Source: Bacillus sp. Marseille-Q3570 (lineage in GTDB: Bacteria > Bacillota > Bacilli > Bacillales > Fictibacillaceae). Taken from it: 64,000 nucleotides of DNA. A program made the translations under genes and the position numbers. Positions within the stretch are counted from its first letter, which is position 1, and every line of letters starts with the position of its first letter. The notes under the pieces are model-generated. The model was not told the origin of the DNA. It did no database searches and was given only the letters and a program-made list of their open reading frames with translations. This document shows positions 18,972 to 30,734 of this stretch, one piece after another. The stretch covers positions 186,001 through 250,000 of the forward strand of contig NZ_CAMGYZ010000004.1 of assembly GCF_946151055.1 (NCBI RefSeq), given 5' to 3'.

Positions 18972-19324
18972 TATTATTAAATTTTTTTATTTTTTTTAAT
19001 ATGTTAGAAGGAATTTTGTAAAATGATGGAGAAATATATGTTAAAGCATGACAAAAGTCACGCTTTTCAGCCTTCTCCTTTCCTACAGCCTAATCTTAAT
19101 CCCCTCGTCTTTCATAGTCCCCACCCTACTCCCCAAAGCTATGAATAAGACAAAAATGACCCGTTTTGATACTTCACCTAAGGCTGTAGATCGGGCCACA
19201 TACATAAAAGTGGATAGTAAGGACCATTCAAGTTACGTTCATTTCGGAAACCAGCGGCGAAATGATCGTGGCTTGTTTTGGTTTGGCTTTGTTCACAACA
19301 ATCATTACGAAAAGCGCGTAACAT
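18972..19324. other. Gap between ywjG and pyrG, no gene recognised
   Basis: Begins with AT-rich sequence (TTATTAAATTTTTTTATTTT) and holds one 92-codon frame without a ribosome-binding site or family resemblance. Nothing else seen until the pyrG terminator. Confidence 0.4.
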
Positions 19325-19367
19325 AAAAAAAGCTGACCAAAGTTATAAATAGACTCTGATCAGCTTT
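19325..19367 (-). terminator. Terminator of pyrG
   Basis: Stem aaagctgaccaaagt / a-ctctgatcagcttt, near-perfect in its outer 11 bp. Followed by TTTTTTTATG on the minus strand. Confidence 0.9.
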
Positions 19368-19374
19368 CGGATCT

Positions 19375-21024
<1,650 letters not shown>

Positions 21025-21202
21025 CTATTCACAATGTACCTGTAATGAAAACGGGAGTGCTTTATCTGTCCAACTCTGTTAGGTAGTATTCTCATCCATG
21101 TAAAACTTAACAGCTTCAAATCGATGTGTTGGGTGTTGATTACGGAAACCAACCAAGAAAACCAACATTAACAGTTAACAAAGTCTTAGTGTAAATAAAT
21201 AA

Positions 21203-21248
21203 AAAAACAAAAGCGACACCTGCCCTGTATGGGGGGCGCTTTTGTTTA
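21203..21248 (-). terminator. Terminator of rpoE
   Basis: 11-bp perfect stem aaacaaaagcg / cgcttttgttt with a C/G-rich interior, followed by TTTTTTTATTTATTT on the minus strand. It separates rpoE from pyrG. The 20980-21202 stretch must hold the pyrG promoter, but no clear -35/-10 pair could be chosen. Confidence 0.88.
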
Positions 21249-21347
21249 AGATTCATGAAATAAAATATTAAATTCGTCATTAATTTTAGACTATAAGTAA
21301 AGCCCAAAAATGATTCTATCTACTTTCTTGTCAATTGTCAAGATGAT

Positions 21348-21878
21348 TTATTCTTCTTCCTCTTCTGCTTCTTCTTCCTCTTCCTCATCTGCAATGTCTT
21401 CATCTGTCTCATCGTCATCATCAGAAATTTCTTCATCATCGAAGTCCACATATTCTTCTTCGTCTTCTTCGTCTTCATCGTCATCAAAATCGTCGTCAAG
21501 ATCGTCGAAGTCTTCTTCTAAATCCTCTTCAAAGTCTTCGAAATCCTCGTCTTCTTCATCCAATTTCGCTTTCGCTTTTTTACGTTTCTTAGGTTTGATC
21601 GTTGTTGCCAGCTCTTCATCGCTGCTTTCAACTGGGTACCATACCTTCAATCCCCATTGGTTATCCCCGACACAAACGAAACGACCATCGATATTGATGT
21701 CCGTGTAGAATTGAGCAACCCGTTGTTTTTGCTCTTCTGGGCTCAAATCCCGCATTTTAGAAACTTGCTCCATCAAATCAGTAAAAGGAGTCGGTTTCTT
21801 GTTATCTTTTAAAATATGAAATGCGATTTCAAGCATTGAAACTTCCTTTAGTTCTTCCTTAGAATACGTATCCAGCAT
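21348..21878 (-). CDS. rpoE: RNA polymerase delta subunit
   Basis: Firmicute-specific RNA polymerase subunit that speeds polymerase recycling and sharpens promoter response to initiating NTP levels. 176 residues: N-terminal folded domain (about 1-90; SKEELKEVSMLEIAFHIL, DLSPEEQKQRVAQFYTDINI, GDNQWGLKVWYP), a Lys-rich bridge (KPKKRKKAKAK, about 96-106), then a long acidic Asp/Glu tail that mimics nucleic acid. A serine-rich frame on the opposite strand is its mirror image. AAAGGA precedes ATG 21878. Confidence 0.96.
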   Translation of the reverse strand: MLDTYSKEELKEVSMLEIAFHILKDNKKPTPFTDLMEQVSKMRDLSPEEQKQRVAQFYTDINIDGRFVCVGDNQWGLKVWYPVESSDEELATTIKPKKRKKAKAKLDEEDEDFEDFEEDLEEDFDDLDDDFDDDEDEEDEEEYVDFDDEEISDDDDETDEDIADEEEEEEAEEEEE

Positions 21879-22140
21879 CTACAGGCACGTCCTTTCTCTC
21901 GTTAATCAGTCGTTAGAGACTAATCTATAAACAAGGCTCACTTCACGAAATCGGCTTTATATCTTTGCTCGTTGGTTTTCGTGAAATTTACTTTCCGATT
22001 CATTGAAGCTCACCTAGCCACAACTAACGTAATCATACCATCCATTATAAACAAATTCTTTAAAGATATGCTATAGCTCTGCACAATTTTTTCAAATTAT
22101 TCAGGTGGATTTTCCTATTTTGCGGGTAGCAATCATCCCG

Positions 22141-22238
22141 AACTACAAAAAAATGAAGATTTCTTCAAAAATTTTAAAATAACTACAAAAGTGAGGAAAT
22201 AACGACAAAAACCAGTGGATTAACTACAAAAATAAAGA
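22141..22238. repeat. 20-nt periodic array, AACTACAAAA motif (5 units)
   Basis: AACTACAAAA at 22141, TTCTTCAAAA at 22161, AACTACAAAA at 22181, AACGACAAAA at 22201, AACTACAAAA at 22222. The 10-nt motif recurs every 20-21 nt with variable filler usually ending in AT. It runs straight into the repeat at 22233. It lies between rpoE and icmF. Confidence 0.8.
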
Positions 22239-22302
22239 AAACTTGGCAAAGCCAAGCCTTGGTGTAGGCTGAGCCTTAGTTGCGCTTATACCGAAGAAAG
22301 TA
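22233..22302. repeat. GCCAAGCC-family dispersed repeat
   Basis: TAAAGAAAACTTGGCAAAGC continues as CAAGCCTTGGTGTAGGCTGA then GCC...CTTATAC. Nearly identical to 45547-45610 over about 50 bp; diverged copies at 3531 and 11036. The core ctTGGCaaaGCCAag is itself a small hairpin. The rest of the 21879-22340 gap shows no gene. Confidence 0.75.
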
Positions 22303-22340
22303 TATTATGCTTTCTTTAAGTATGAAAAACAACATCATAG

Positions 22341-22382
22341 AAAAAGAACCACCTCGAAGAAGATTCGTTCGAGATGGTTCCT
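22341..22382 (-). terminator. Terminator of icmF
   Basis: Stem aagaaccacctcgaa / ttcgagatggttcctt with one mismatch. On the minus strand followed by TTTTTCTATG. Confidence 0.88.
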
Positions 22383-22406
22383 TACTATTTATTTTTCGTC
22401 AACGGC

Positions 22407-25400
22407 TTACATATTCCGTCGGTATTTTCCACCGACTTCATAAAGTGCGCGTGTAATCTGTCCAAGGCTTGCATGACGGACTGTCGTCATCAGCTCTTCA
22501 AACAGGTTTCCGCCTGAAAGTGCTGTCTGCTTCAAGCGATGTAGTGCCTCAGTCGTTTTATCCGCATGCCTTTCCTGGAAGGAACGTAAACTAGCGATTT
22601 GCTGTTCCTTTTCCTCTTTCGTAGCCCGTGCCAATTGAAGGTTGAAATCGTCCTCCGATGGTGGGTTCGGATTCAGGTACGTATTCACTCCGATGATCGG
22701 CAATGATCCATCGTGCTTCTTCATCTCATAATACATAGACTCTTCCTGAATCTTACCGCGCTGGTATTGCGTCTCCATTGCACCGAGTACGCCGCCTCGG
22801 GAATTGATGCGTTCGAATTCCTGAAGCACTGCTTCCTCGACGAGATCCGTCAACTCTTCGATGATGAATGATCCTTGCAGTGAGTTTTCATTTTTCGCCA
22901 GGCCAAGTTCCTTTGTGATGATCATTTGGATCGCCATTGCGCGTCGTACCGATTCTTCGGTCGGTGTCGTGATCGCTTCATCATAGGAATTCGTATGAAG
23001 CGAATTACAGTTATCATAGATCGCCATCAATGCTTGCAATGTCGTACGGATATCATTGAAGTCGATTTCCTGAGCGTGAAGAGAACGTCCTGATGTTTGG
23101 ATGTGGTACTTCAGCTTCTGGCTTCGTTCATTGCCTTTATATTTATTTTTCATGACCGTCGCCCAGATTCTTCTCGCTACGCGGCCGATGACCGTATATT
23201 CCGGATCGAGTCCGTTGCTGAAGAAGAAGGACAGGTTCGGTGCAAATGTATCGATATCCATCCCACGGCTCAAATAGTACTCCACATACGTGAATCCATT
23301 TGCGAGCGTAAGCGCAAGCTGCGTGATCGGATTCGCCCCTGCTTCAGCGATATGGTATCCAGAGATCGAAACGGAATAGTAGTTACGTACTTTGTTGTCG
23401 ATGAAATATTCCTGGATGTCCCCCATCAAGCGGAGCGCGAATTCCGTCGAGAAGATACATGTGTTCTGTCCCTGGTCTTCCTTCAGGATATCCGCCTGGA
23501 CGGTCCCACGCACAACCGACAATGTCTTCGCTTTGATTTCTTCAGATTCTTCACCCGTTGGCTTCCGGCCATTTTCCTCTTCAAAACGAGCAAGCTGTTG
23601 ATCGACCGCTGTATTCATATACATCGCCAGGATGATCGGCGCTGGTCCATTGATCGTCATAGAAACAGACGTTGACGGTGCAGTCAGATCGAAACCTGCA
23701 TAAAGCTTTTTCATGTCTTCGAGTGTACAAATGCTGACGCCGCTTTCTCCGACTTTTCCGTAAATATCCGGACGGTAATCAGGATCCTCACCATACAATG
23801 TGACGGAGTCGAAAGCCGTACTTAGACGCTTCGCTTCGTCATCCTTCGATAGATAGTGGAATCTGCGGTTCGTGCGCTCAGGAGTCCCCTCACCGGCAAA
23901 TTGGCGCTTTGGATCTTCCCCTTTTCGTTTAAAAGGAAATACGCCAGCTGTGAATGGATAGCGTCCGGGAAGGTTTTCCAGCATTGACCAGCGGATGATT
24001 TCGCCCCAGTCCTTGTATTTCGGAAGGGCGACTTTAGGAATATCAAGTCCCGAAAGGCTTCGTGTCCTAAGCTCTGTCACGATTTCCTTATCACGGATCT
24101 TCGTCACGAACTCATCTTTGCTGTATTGTTCTTTCAGCGTATCCCAACCATCTAGAATTTCCTTCGCTTCAGGATGGAGCTTCTTCTCGTAATCTTTTTT
24201 CACATCTGTCAACGTACGGATCGTCACTTCGCCGTCCGCATTCGTTTCTTCGATCGCTTCAAGCGTTCCTTCAATCTGGAACATTTTACGAGCTGTTTCG
24301 GATTGTTCCTGCACATATTCATGATAGCCGCGAACGGTTTGCACGATTTCATTCATATAGCCGACACGGTCCGGCGGGATGATCATGTTCTGTTTTTCGA
24401 CTTTTCCTTTTGTATCGAAAGACGTTTCCCACCCGAGATTGAACTTTTCATTCAAAACATTTACAAGTGCGCTGAAAAGGATGTTCGTGCCAAGGTCATT
24501 GAATTGGCTCGCGATCGTTCCGAACACTGGCATGTCATCCAGATCTTTATCGAAAAGCATACGGCTCCGCTGGTATTGCTTTTTCACGTCGCGTAATGCA
24601 TCCTCTGATCCTTTGCGATCGAATTTGTTGATCGCGATCAAGTCTGCATAGTCGATCATATCGATTTTTTCAAGCTGGGAAGGGGCTCCGAATTCGCTTG
24701 TCATCACGTACATGGATACGTCCGAGATTTCAACGATTTCAGCATTCCCTTGCCCGATTCCGCTCGTTTCAACGATGATCAGGTCATAGCCTGCAGCTTT
24801 TACGACCGAAAGTGCGTCGGTGATCGCTTCAGACAGCTCCGTTTTCGAACCACGCGTCGCAAGGCTTCTCATATAAACGCGAGGTGAATGGATCGCATTC
24901 ATGCGGATCCGGTCTCCAAGCAGGGCTCCTCCTGTTTTTTGTTTCGTCGGATCAACGGACAGGATCGCAACTGTCTTATCCTCGAATTCATTCAAATAAC
25001 GGCGGACAAGTTCATCTGTCAAAGAACTTTTACCCGCTCCACCTGTTCCTGTGATCCCGAGGATAGGGACTTCATGCCCCATTTCTTTCATTTGCGTGAT
25101 TGCCTTTTCTGCGGTCGCAGCCATTTCTTTCTGTGTTTTTCCAAAGTTCTCGGCAACCGTGATCAATCGCGCAACTGCTCTCGGATCCTTCGCCTGGAGA
25201 AGCTCCATTTCATCGGTCAGATCGGAGAAAGTTGGGAAATCACAATCCTTGACCATCTGGTTGATCATACCCTGCAGACCGAGCGTCCGGCCGTCTTCAG
25301 GTGAGAAGATACGGGCAACGCCGTACTCATGCAGTTCCTTGATTTCCTTCGGGATGATGACGCCTCCGCCACCTCCGTATACACGAATATGGGAAGCTCC

Positions 25401-25667
25401 ATTTTCCTTTAGAAGATCGATCATATATTTGAAATATTCAACATGTCCGCCCTGGTAGGAGGAGACGGCGATGCCCTGGACATCCTCCTGGATGGCAGCC
25501 TGCACGACTTCATCGACGGAACGGTTATGTCCTAGATGAATGACTTCCGCTCCACTAGCCTGTATGATTCGACGCATGATGTTGATCGAAGCGTCATGGC
25601 CATCGAAAAGACTCGCGGCTGTAACAAAACGAACATGGTTCTTCGGTTTGTATACTTCTTTTTCCAT
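22407..25667 (-). CDS. icmF: Fused isobutyryl-CoA mutase IcmF
   Basis: Adenosylcobalamin enzyme interconverting isobutyryl-CoA and n-butyryl-CoA (some also pivalyl/isovaleryl-CoA). 1086 residues in the IcmF order: N-terminal B12-binding domain (about 10-140) with the lower axial His24 in LFDGHDAS, where the usual DxHxxG has Ser at the Gly position, and GGGGVI; middle MeaB-like GTPase chaperone (P-loop GTGGAGKSS, 207-215; [14 protein letters not shown]); C-terminal radical mutase barrel (about 560-1086; [22 protein letters not shown]). AAAGGAG is upstream. Last gene of the acyl-CoA cluster, 44 nt after the TetR gene. Confidence 0.95.
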   Translation of the reverse strand: MEKEVYKPKNHVRFVTAASLFDGHDASINIMRRIIQASGAEVIHLGHNRSVDEVVQAAIQEDVQGIAVSSYQGGHVEYFKYMIDLLKENGASHIRVYGGGGGVIIPKEIKELHEYGVARIFSPEDGRTLGLQGMINQMVKDCDFPTFSDLTDEMELLQAKDPRAVARLITVAENFGKTQKEMAATAEKAITQMKEMGHEVPILGITGTGGAGKSSLTDELVRRYLNEFEDKTVAILSVDPTKQKTGGALLGDRIRMNAIHSPRVYMRSLATRGSKTELSEAITDALSVVKAAGYDLIIVETSGIGQGNAEIVEISDVSMYVMTSEFGAPSQLEKIDMIDYADLIAINKFDRKGSEDALRDVKKQYQRSRMLFDKDLDDMPVFGTIASQFNDLGTNILFSALVNVLNEKFNLGWETSFDTKGKVEKQNMIIPPDRVGYMNEIVQTVRGYHEYVQEQSETARKMFQIEGTLEAIEETNADGEVTIRTLTDVKKDYEKKLHPEAKEILDGWDTLKEQYSKDEFVTKIRDKEIVTELRTRSLSGLDIPKVALPKYKDWGEIIRWSMLENLPGRYPFTAGVFPFKRKGEDPKRQFAGEGTPERTNRRFHYLSKDDEAKRLSTAFDSVTLYGEDPDYRPDIYGKVGESGVSICTLEDMKKLYAGFDLTAPSTSVSMTINGPAPIILAMYMNTAVDQQLARFEEENGRKPTGEESEEIKAKTLSVVRGTVQADILKEDQGQNTCIFSTEFALRLMGDIQEYFIDNKVRNYYSVSISGYHIAEAGANPITQLALTLANGFTYVEYYLSRGMDIDTFAPNLSFFFSNGLDPEYTVIGRVARRIWATVMKNKYKGNERSQKLKYHIQTSGRSLHAQEIDFNDIRTTLQALMAIYDNCNSLHTNSYDEAITTPTEESVRRAMAIQMIITKELGLAKNENSLQGSFIIEELTDLVEEAVLQEFERINSRGGVLGAMETQYQRGKIQEESMYYEMKKHDGSLPIIGVNTYLNPNPPSEDDFNLQLARATKEEKEQQIASLRSFQERHADKTTEALHRLKQTALSGGNLFEELMTTVRHASLGQITRALYEVGGKYRRNM

Positions 25668-25711
25668 TTTAGGCTTGCTCCTTTCTTCAGTTGGTTCATC
25701 GCTTGCCAGCT

Positions 25712-26359
25712 CTAAACCTTACTTGCCGGCCTGCCCATTTCGATTCCGTTCAACAAAAGCTGGATTTGGAATTGTGTGTACGCTTCCAAATCATAGTTCT
25801 TCTGCAGCGCCCATCGTCTGAACGTCCACATTTGTCCCTGAATCAGGATGGTATGTGCCAGCAGGCTCACTTCCTGTTCCGATAAAAAGAGGTTACCTGC
25901 ATCGACCGAGCGTTGTATCAGCCTTTCGAATATTGCTGTCATCTCGATTTCTTTCCGTAAGACGTACGGCAGGGCCTCATCAGATAAGGATTTCGCTTCC
26001 TGATACATGACAAGGACCTCATCCTGCATTTCATCCATTACTTTAAAATACGCAGCGATCGCTTCCTTGAGCCTGTTTATCCCAGGTTGATCCATGACGA
26101 TCTCACTTTGCAGGCGAGTCCGTACCTCATCATAGATGGAATCACAGACCAGATACAGTACATCTTCCTTCGAGCGGATGTACTCGTAAAGGGTGCCGAT
26201 GCTGAACCCAGCTGCTTTTGCGATTTCTCTTGTGGTCGTCCGATGGAATCCCTTATCCTTGAAAAGCGTTACGGCTGCTTTCACCATTTCTTCACGACGC
26301 TTTTGTATGAGTTTCTCGTCTTTGACTAGTGAAGGTACTTTCTTTTTCCCCAACGTCAT
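25712..26359 (-). CDS. TetR/AcrR-family regulator, probable FadR-type
   Basis: A 215-residue repressor-like protein. N-terminal helix-turn-helix at about 25-70: [20 protein letters not shown] and [20 protein letters not shown] are typical TetR. The C-terminal ligand domain (about 80-215) includes [20 protein letters not shown]. Lying inside an acyl-CoA degradation cluster between meaB and icmF, it is likely to sense acyl-CoA like B. subtilis FadR (YsiA). A partial palindrome TGAATGAGCATTCA upstream of fadF (34392-34405) recalls the FadR operator. The ligand is an inference. Confidence 0.88.
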   Translation of the reverse strand: MTLGKKKVPSLVKDEKLIQKRREEMVKAAVTLFKDKGFHRTTTREIAKAAGFSIGTLYEYIRSKEDVLYLVCDSIYDEVRTRLQSEIVMDQPGINRLKEAIAAYFKVMDEMQDEVLVMYQEAKSLSDEALPYVLRKEIEMTAIFERLIQRSVDAGNLFLSEQEVSLLAHTILIQGQMWTFRRWALQKNYDLEAYTQFQIQLLLNGIEMGRPASKV

Positions 26360-26425
26360 CCCTCTCTCTTAGTCGATATCGTTTATAACTGCATACGAAT
26401 TGTAATCTCACATCTGGTGGATCGT

Positions 26426-27370
26426 CTAGCGTTCTTTCTTATCTAAGTCAAGCTCCTCCAATATGTTCGCTGCAGCGGTGTAAGGATCGATTTCTCTCCG
26501 TTCGATCTGTCCTCTCCAGTCTCCATCCTGTTGATCCTGCTCAATCTTTTTCATGAGTTCATAATGAACGACTTCCAGCACTTCATCTTGTAAAATCCGC
26601 GTCTTTTTACGTTCGCCTTCTCCACTTTCCTCAAGGTACTGCAAATGCTTTCGGACCAGGTCCCAGACAACCTGGAGACCTTTGTTCTGTGTTGAAACCG
26701 TTTTGGTGATCGGAGGACGGTAATCCGCGTCATGCTTGACGAGATCGAGCAACCCTTCGATTTCCGTCATCAATTTCGATACCCCCGGGAGGTCAGCTTT
26801 ATTAATGATGAACAGGTCCGCAATTTCCATGATTCCAGCCTTGAAAACCTGCACCACATCTCCACTTCCAGGGTTCAGGACCACTGCTGTCGTGTCAGCC
26901 ACTTTCATGATATCCAGCTCCGATTGACCGACTCCGACCGTTTCCACGAGGATGACGTCAAAGCCATAGGCATCCATCACCCGGACCGTTTCTTTCGTGG
27001 TCCGCGCAAGTCCGCCAAGGCTTCCACGGGTCCCCATACTACGGATATATACCCCTGGATCTGTAAAATGCTCTGCCATTCGTACCCTGTCCCCGAGCAA
27101 TGCTCCTCCGCTGAAGGGGCTTGTCGGGTCAACCGCGACGATTCCAACAGTCAGTTTCTTCGATCGTAAGAACTGGATGAAGCGATTGACGAGCGAGCTT
27201 TTCCCAGCGCCCGGAGAGCCTGTGATTCCGATGATATGAGCGCCTTTGCCCTGGTCATGCAGTTCTTTTAAAATCGTAAGCTTATCTGGATGATCGTTCT
27301 CAAGGAAGCTGATTCCTCTCGCTAACGCTCTCACGTCTTTTTCAACTATTTTCTTGGCGAGGTCATGCAT
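26426..27370 (-). CDS. meaB: MeaB-type GTPase chaperone of B12 mutases
   Basis: G3E-family P-loop GTPase that protects and reactivates methylmalonyl-CoA-type mutases and gates cobalamin loading. 314 residues: P-loop GITGSPGAGKSSL (about 49-61), the base-specific NKAD, and switch region VETVGVGQSELDI. IcmF carries its own fused copy of this domain, so a stand-alone MeaB suggests a second B12 mutase elsewhere or a helper for IcmF. No separate methylmalonyl-CoA mutase gene is in this window. GAGGAGG precedes ATG 27370; the gene follows the acyl-CoA dehydrogenase by 30 nt. Confidence 0.93.
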   Translation of the reverse strand: MHDLAKKIVEKDVRALARGISFLENDHPDKLTILKELHDQGKGAHIIGITGSPGAGKSSLVNRFIQFLRSKKLTVGIVAVDPTSPFSGGALLGDRVRMAEHFTDPGVYIRSMGTRGSLGGLARTTKETVRVMDAYGFDVILVETVGVGQSELDIMKVADTTAVVLNPGSGDVVQVFKAGIMEIADLFIINKADLPGVSKLMTEIEGLLDLVKHDADYRPPITKTVSTQNKGLQVVWDLVRKHLQYLEESGEGERKKTRILQDEVLEVVHYELMKKIEQDQQDGDWRGQIERREIDPYTAAANILEELDLDKKER

Positions 27371-27400
27371 GGGTGGTCCTCCTCGTTCGTCAATCTGCTA

Positions 27401-28543
27401 TCAATCTGTTAAAAGCATCCTCGAAATGACAAGTCGCTGGATTTCGTTCGTTCCTTCGTAGATTTGAGTGATTTTAGCATCACGCATGTAGCGTTCTACC
27501 GGATAGTCCTTCGTATAGCCGTAACCGCCATATACTTGTACCGCTTCTGTCGTCACTTCCATTGCGATATCACCGGCGAACAGCTTCGACATCGCGGACT
27601 CTTTACCATATGGCATGCCTTCGCTCTCTCTCCAAGCCGCTTGATAGGTTAGAAGTCTTGCAGCTTCAACCTTCGTCGCCATGTCCGCTAGTTTAAAACC
27701 GATTCCCTGCTGCAGACCAATCGGCTTACCGAATTGCTGGCGCTCTTTCGCGTAGCTGGTTGACGCATCCAGTGCACCTTGTGCGATTCCGACTGCTTGT
27801 GCTGCGATCCCGTTACGACCGCCGTCCAGTGTCTGCATCGCGATTTTAAAACCTTCGCCTTCTTCACCCAGGCGGTTTTCAACTGGAACACGGCAATCTT
27901 CAAAAATGATTTCGAGTGTCGGGGAGGAACGGATGCCGAGTTTCTTTTCCTTCTTACCGAATGAGAATCCAGGCGTTCCTTTTTCTACAATGAATGCAGA
28001 GATTCCTTTATGCTTCTTCTCAGCGTCGGTTACTGCGAACACGACATAGATTTCAGCGTCTCCACCATTCGTGATGAAAATTTTCGATCCGTTCAACACG
28101 TACTCATCGCCGTCAAGGCGGGCTGTCGTTTTCATTTTTGCTGCGTCTGATCCGGAACCTGGTTCAGTCAGACCATATGCACCAAGCTTCTTCCCTTCAG
28201 CCATTGGGCGAAGGAACTTCTGCTTCTGCTCTTCCGTACCGAATTTATAGACCGGCCAGCCTGCAAGCGACGTATGTGCAGATAGGGTCACCCCTGTTGA
28301 CGCACAGACACGTGACAATTCTTCCACCGCAATGACGTAGCTCAAGTAATCTGAACCGATTCCGCCGTACTCTTCCGGCCAAGGAATACCGGTGAGACCC
28401 AGCTCTGCCATTTGATCGAACAAGCTGCGATCGAAGCGTTCTTCCTCATCACGTTCTGCAGCTGTCGGTTCCACCTCGTTCTTCGCAAAATCACGGACCA
28501 TCTTCCTAAGCATTTCATGTTCTTCTGAAAGTTGAAATTGCAT
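27401..28543 (-). CDS. acdA: Acyl-CoA dehydrogenase (AcdA-like)
   Basis: FAD enzyme that introduces the alpha-beta double bond into acyl-CoA. 380 residues from [20 protein letters not shown]. Signatures: [19 protein letters not shown] (FAD/substrate signature 1), KIFITNGG, and the catalytic Glu in [17 protein letters not shown] near the end (about 364). AAGGGAGAGGG precedes ATG 28543. The enzyme resembles B. subtilis AcdA and short/branched-chain forms; chain-length preference cannot be read from sequence. Separated by 154 nt, including a 21-nt periodic array, from the second paralogue. Confidence 0.93.
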   Translation of the reverse strand: MQFQLSEEHEMLRKMVRDFAKNEVEPTAAERDEEERFDRSLFDQMAELGLTGIPWPEEYGGIGSDYLSYVIAVEELSRVCASTGVTLSAHTSLAGWPVYKFGTEEQKQKFLRPMAEGKKLGAYGLTEPGSGSDAAKMKTTARLDGDEYVLNGSKIFITNGGDAEIYVVFAVTDAEKKHKGISAFIVEKGTPGFSFGKKEKKLGIRSSPTLEIIFEDCRVPVENRLGEEGEGFKIAMQTLDGGRNGIAAQAVGIAQGALDASTSYAKERQQFGKPIGLQQGIGFKLADMATKVEAARLLTYQAAWRESEGMPYGKESAMSKLFAGDIAMEVTTEAVQVYGGYGYTKDYPVERYMRDAKITQIYEGTNEIQRLVISRMLLTD

Positions 28544-28582
28544 GCTTCCCTCTCCCTTATCCACTAAGTTTTTCTCGATTTA

Positions 28583-28665
28583 TTTGATCACTTTCTGGGT
28601 TATACTGTTCAGTTCCCGAGATAATCTGTTCACTTCTCCAGATAATCTGTTCAGTTCTCATCTCG
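28583..28665. repeat. 21-nt periodic array, CTGTTCAGTTC motif (3-4 units)
   Basis: Units begin at 28601 (TATACTGTTCAGTTCCC), 28622 (TAATCTGTTCACTTCTCC) and 28643 (TAATCTGTTCAGTTCTC): exact 21-nt spacing. A weaker fourth (TTTGATCACTTTCTGG) starts near 28583. Located between the two acyl-CoA dehydrogenase genes. Confidence 0.8.
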
Positions 28666-28697
28666 GAGATCATCTTCGCCGTTTATCATTCGCTGAG

Positions 28698-29840
28698 TCA
28701 GCTGTTCATCAAATGCTTGCTGATCACCAACCGCTGTATCTCGCTCGTACCTTCATAGATTTCACAGACTTTAGCATCTCGGAAAAGCCGTTCGACAGGA
28801 TATTCCTTCGTATAGCCATAACCGCCGTGTACCTGGACTGCTTCAATCGCCGCTTTGGTCGCTATGGTCGAAGCGAAGAGCTTCGCCATCGAAGCATCCT
28901 TTCCACAAGGTTTTCCGAGTGATTTCAGATTCGCAGCTTTATAGGTAAGTAACTTCGCACCTTCAACCTGTGTTGCCATGTCAGCAAGTTTGAATCCGAC
29001 ACCCTGTTGCAAGCCGATCGGCTTTCCAAACTGCTGACGTTCTTTCGCATAGGAGGTGGAATACTCAAGAGCCGCTTCAGCGATCCCCAGGGCCTGGGCC
29101 GCGATTCCGATCCGACCGACATCTAAGTTTGCCATTGCAATTTTAAAGCCCATTCCTTCTTCACCGAGTCGGTTTTCCACCGGTACCCGGCAATCTTCGA
29201 AAATAAGCTGGCTTGTGTTCGAACCGTTCAACCCCATCTTTTTCTCTTTTTTACCGACTACAAAGCCTGGTGTATCCTTTTCAACGATAAAAGCTGTAAT
29301 GCCACGGCTTCCTTCACCTGGATCCGTAGAAGCGAAAACGATATAGACATCTGCTTCTCCAGCGTTCGTGATGAAAACTTTCGATCCGTTCAGAATGTAA
29401 TGATCCCCTTTACGGACAGCCCTTGTCTTCAATCCGCCTGCATCGGACCCAGCGCTCGGTTCTGTCAGTCCGAATGCCCCGAGATATTGACCGCTCGCGA
29501 GTTTCGGTACATATTTTTTCTTCTGTTCTTCAGTTCCGAAGTAATAGATTGGATTCGTCCCTACAGATGTATGCACCGATAAAATGACGCCGACTGTTGC
29601 ACTGACCCTTGAAAGTTCGTTGATCGCAATGATATAGGAGGTGAAATCCATCCCGGCTCCACCGAATTCTTCAGGAACAGGAATACCCATCAACCCGAGC
29701 TCGCCCATTTTATCAATGACCGCTCTGGGGAATTCATCCTTTTCATCCATATCCTCTAAAATCGGGCGGATTTCCGATTCAGCAAAATCGCGGACCATCT
29801 TACGCATCATTTCTTGTTCTTCTGTAAAACGAAGATTCAT
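28698..29840 (-). CDS. mmgC: Acyl-CoA dehydrogenase (MmgC-like paralogue)
   Basis: Second FAD-dependent acyl-CoA dehydrogenase, 380 residues, starting [20 protein letters not shown]; the eight preceding codons are not conserved and GGGGGAGG stands before ATG 29840. Signatures: GAFGLTEPSAGSDAGGLKT, KVFITNAGEADVY, catalytic Glu in [14 protein letters not shown]. Clearly a paralogue of the 27401-28543 product and the same length. Order with thiolase and 3-hydroxybutyryl-CoA dehydrogenase recalls the mmgABC set. Substrate range not readable. Confidence 0.92.
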   Translation of the reverse strand: MNLRFTEEQEMMRKMVRDFAESEIRPILEDMDEKDEFPRAVIDKMGELGLMGIPVPEEFGGAGMDFTSYIIAINELSRVSATVGVILSVHTSVGTNPIYYFGTEEQKKKYVPKLASGQYLGAFGLTEPSAGSDAGGLKTRAVRKGDHYILNGSKVFITNAGEADVYIVFASTDPGEGSRGITAFIVEKDTPGFVVGKKEKKMGLNGSNTSQLIFEDCRVPVENRLGEEGMGFKIAMANLDVGRIGIAAQALGIAEAALEYSTSYAKERQQFGKPIGLQQGVGFKLADMATQVEGAKLLTYKAANLKSLGKPCGKDASMAKLFASTIATKAAIEAVQVHGGYGYTKEYPVERLFRDAKVCEIYEGTSEIQRLVISKHLMNS

Positions 29841-29867
29841 CGTCCTCCCCCTTTCGATGCACAACGG

Positions 29868-30719
29868 TTAGTTGTACTCATAAAATCCTTTGCCGGTTTT
29901 CTTACCTAGCCAGCCTGCTTTCACATATTTACGCAACAATGGACATGGGCGATATTTATCGTCACCAAATCCTTCGTGAAGCGTTTCCATAATATACAGA
30001 CATGTATCCAGACCGATGAAATCAGCGAGTGTCAATGGTCCCATCGGGTGATTCATACCGAGTTTCATCACTTCATCAATCGCTTCAGGCTCAGCCACAC
30101 CTTCATACACTGTATAGATCGCTTCGTTGATCATCGGCATCAGGACACGGTTTGAGACGAATCCAGGGAAGTCATTCACCTCAACGGGTACTTTATTGAG
30201 TGCTTTCGTCGTATCTTCAATCATTTTATATGTTTCATCCGTTGTAGCGAGCCCGCGGATGATTTCAACAAGCTTCATGACCGGTACCGGGTTCATGAAG
30301 TGCATTCCAATCACTTTTTCAGGACGATTTGTCGCCGCTGCGATTTCTGTAATCGGTAAAGATGATGTATTCGTTGCCAGTATTGCATGTTCGGGAGCGA
30401 TTTCATCAAGGTGCGTGAAAAGCTTGTTTTTGATATCAATGTTTTCGACAACCGCTTCGACAACAAGGTCGACGTCTGACGCGTTATTCAGATCAGTTGA
30501 AAGGTTCAAACGACTTAGAACCGCATCCGCCGCTTCTCTCGTCATCCGCTCTTTTTCCACTTGGCGGTTCATGTTCTTCGTGATATAAGCCATTCCTTTT
30601 TGTACAATATCATCTTTCAAGTCATGTAAAACCACGTTGAAACCAGCTTGAGCAAAAACCTGTGCGATCCCTGCTCCCATCTGTCCTGCTCCGACTACCA
30701 TTACTTTTTTGATTTGCAT
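29868..30719 (-). CDS. mmgB: 3-hydroxybutyryl-CoA dehydrogenase
   Basis: Oxidises 3-hydroxyacyl-CoA to 3-ketoacyl-CoA with NAD(P). 283 residues: N-terminal Rossmann domain ([21 protein letters not shown]), then the catalytic His in [17 protein letters not shown] (about 138) and C-terminal helical domain ([32 protein letters not shown]). It is the stand-alone type (Hbd/MmgB) rather than a fused FadB-like protein. GAGGAGG precedes ATG 30719. It sits 15 nt after the thiolase gene and 27 nt before the next, indicating one operon. Confidence 0.95.
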   Translation of the reverse strand: MQIKKVMVVGAGQMGAGIAQVFAQAGFNVVLHDLKDDIVQKGMAYITKNMNRQVEKERMTREAADAVLSRLNLSTDLNNASDVDLVVEAVVENIDIKNKLFTHLDEIAPEHAILATNTSSLPITEIAAATNRPEKVIGMHFMNPVPVMKLVEIIRGLATTDETYKMIEDTTKALNKVPVEVNDFPGFVSNRVLMPMINEAIYTVYEGVAEPEAIDEVMKLGMNHPMGPLTLADFIGLDTCLYIMETLHEGFGDDKYRPCPLLRKYVKAGWLGKKTGKGFYEYN

Positions 30720-30734
30720 TTGGATCCTCCTCGT

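Noticed and set aside
19048-19326. 92-codon frame between ywjG and pyrG
   Set aside because: No ribosome-binding site, low-quality composition, and it runs into the pyrG terminator; likely chance.
21310-21708. Serine-rich frame on the plus strand
   Set aside because: Mirror of the acidic Asp/Glu tail of rpoE (GAA/GAT read backwards gives TTC/TCA/TCT); not a gene.
22141-22238. CRISPR array
   Set aside because: Motif of about 10 nt with 10-nt fillers, no conserved long repeat, no cas genes.
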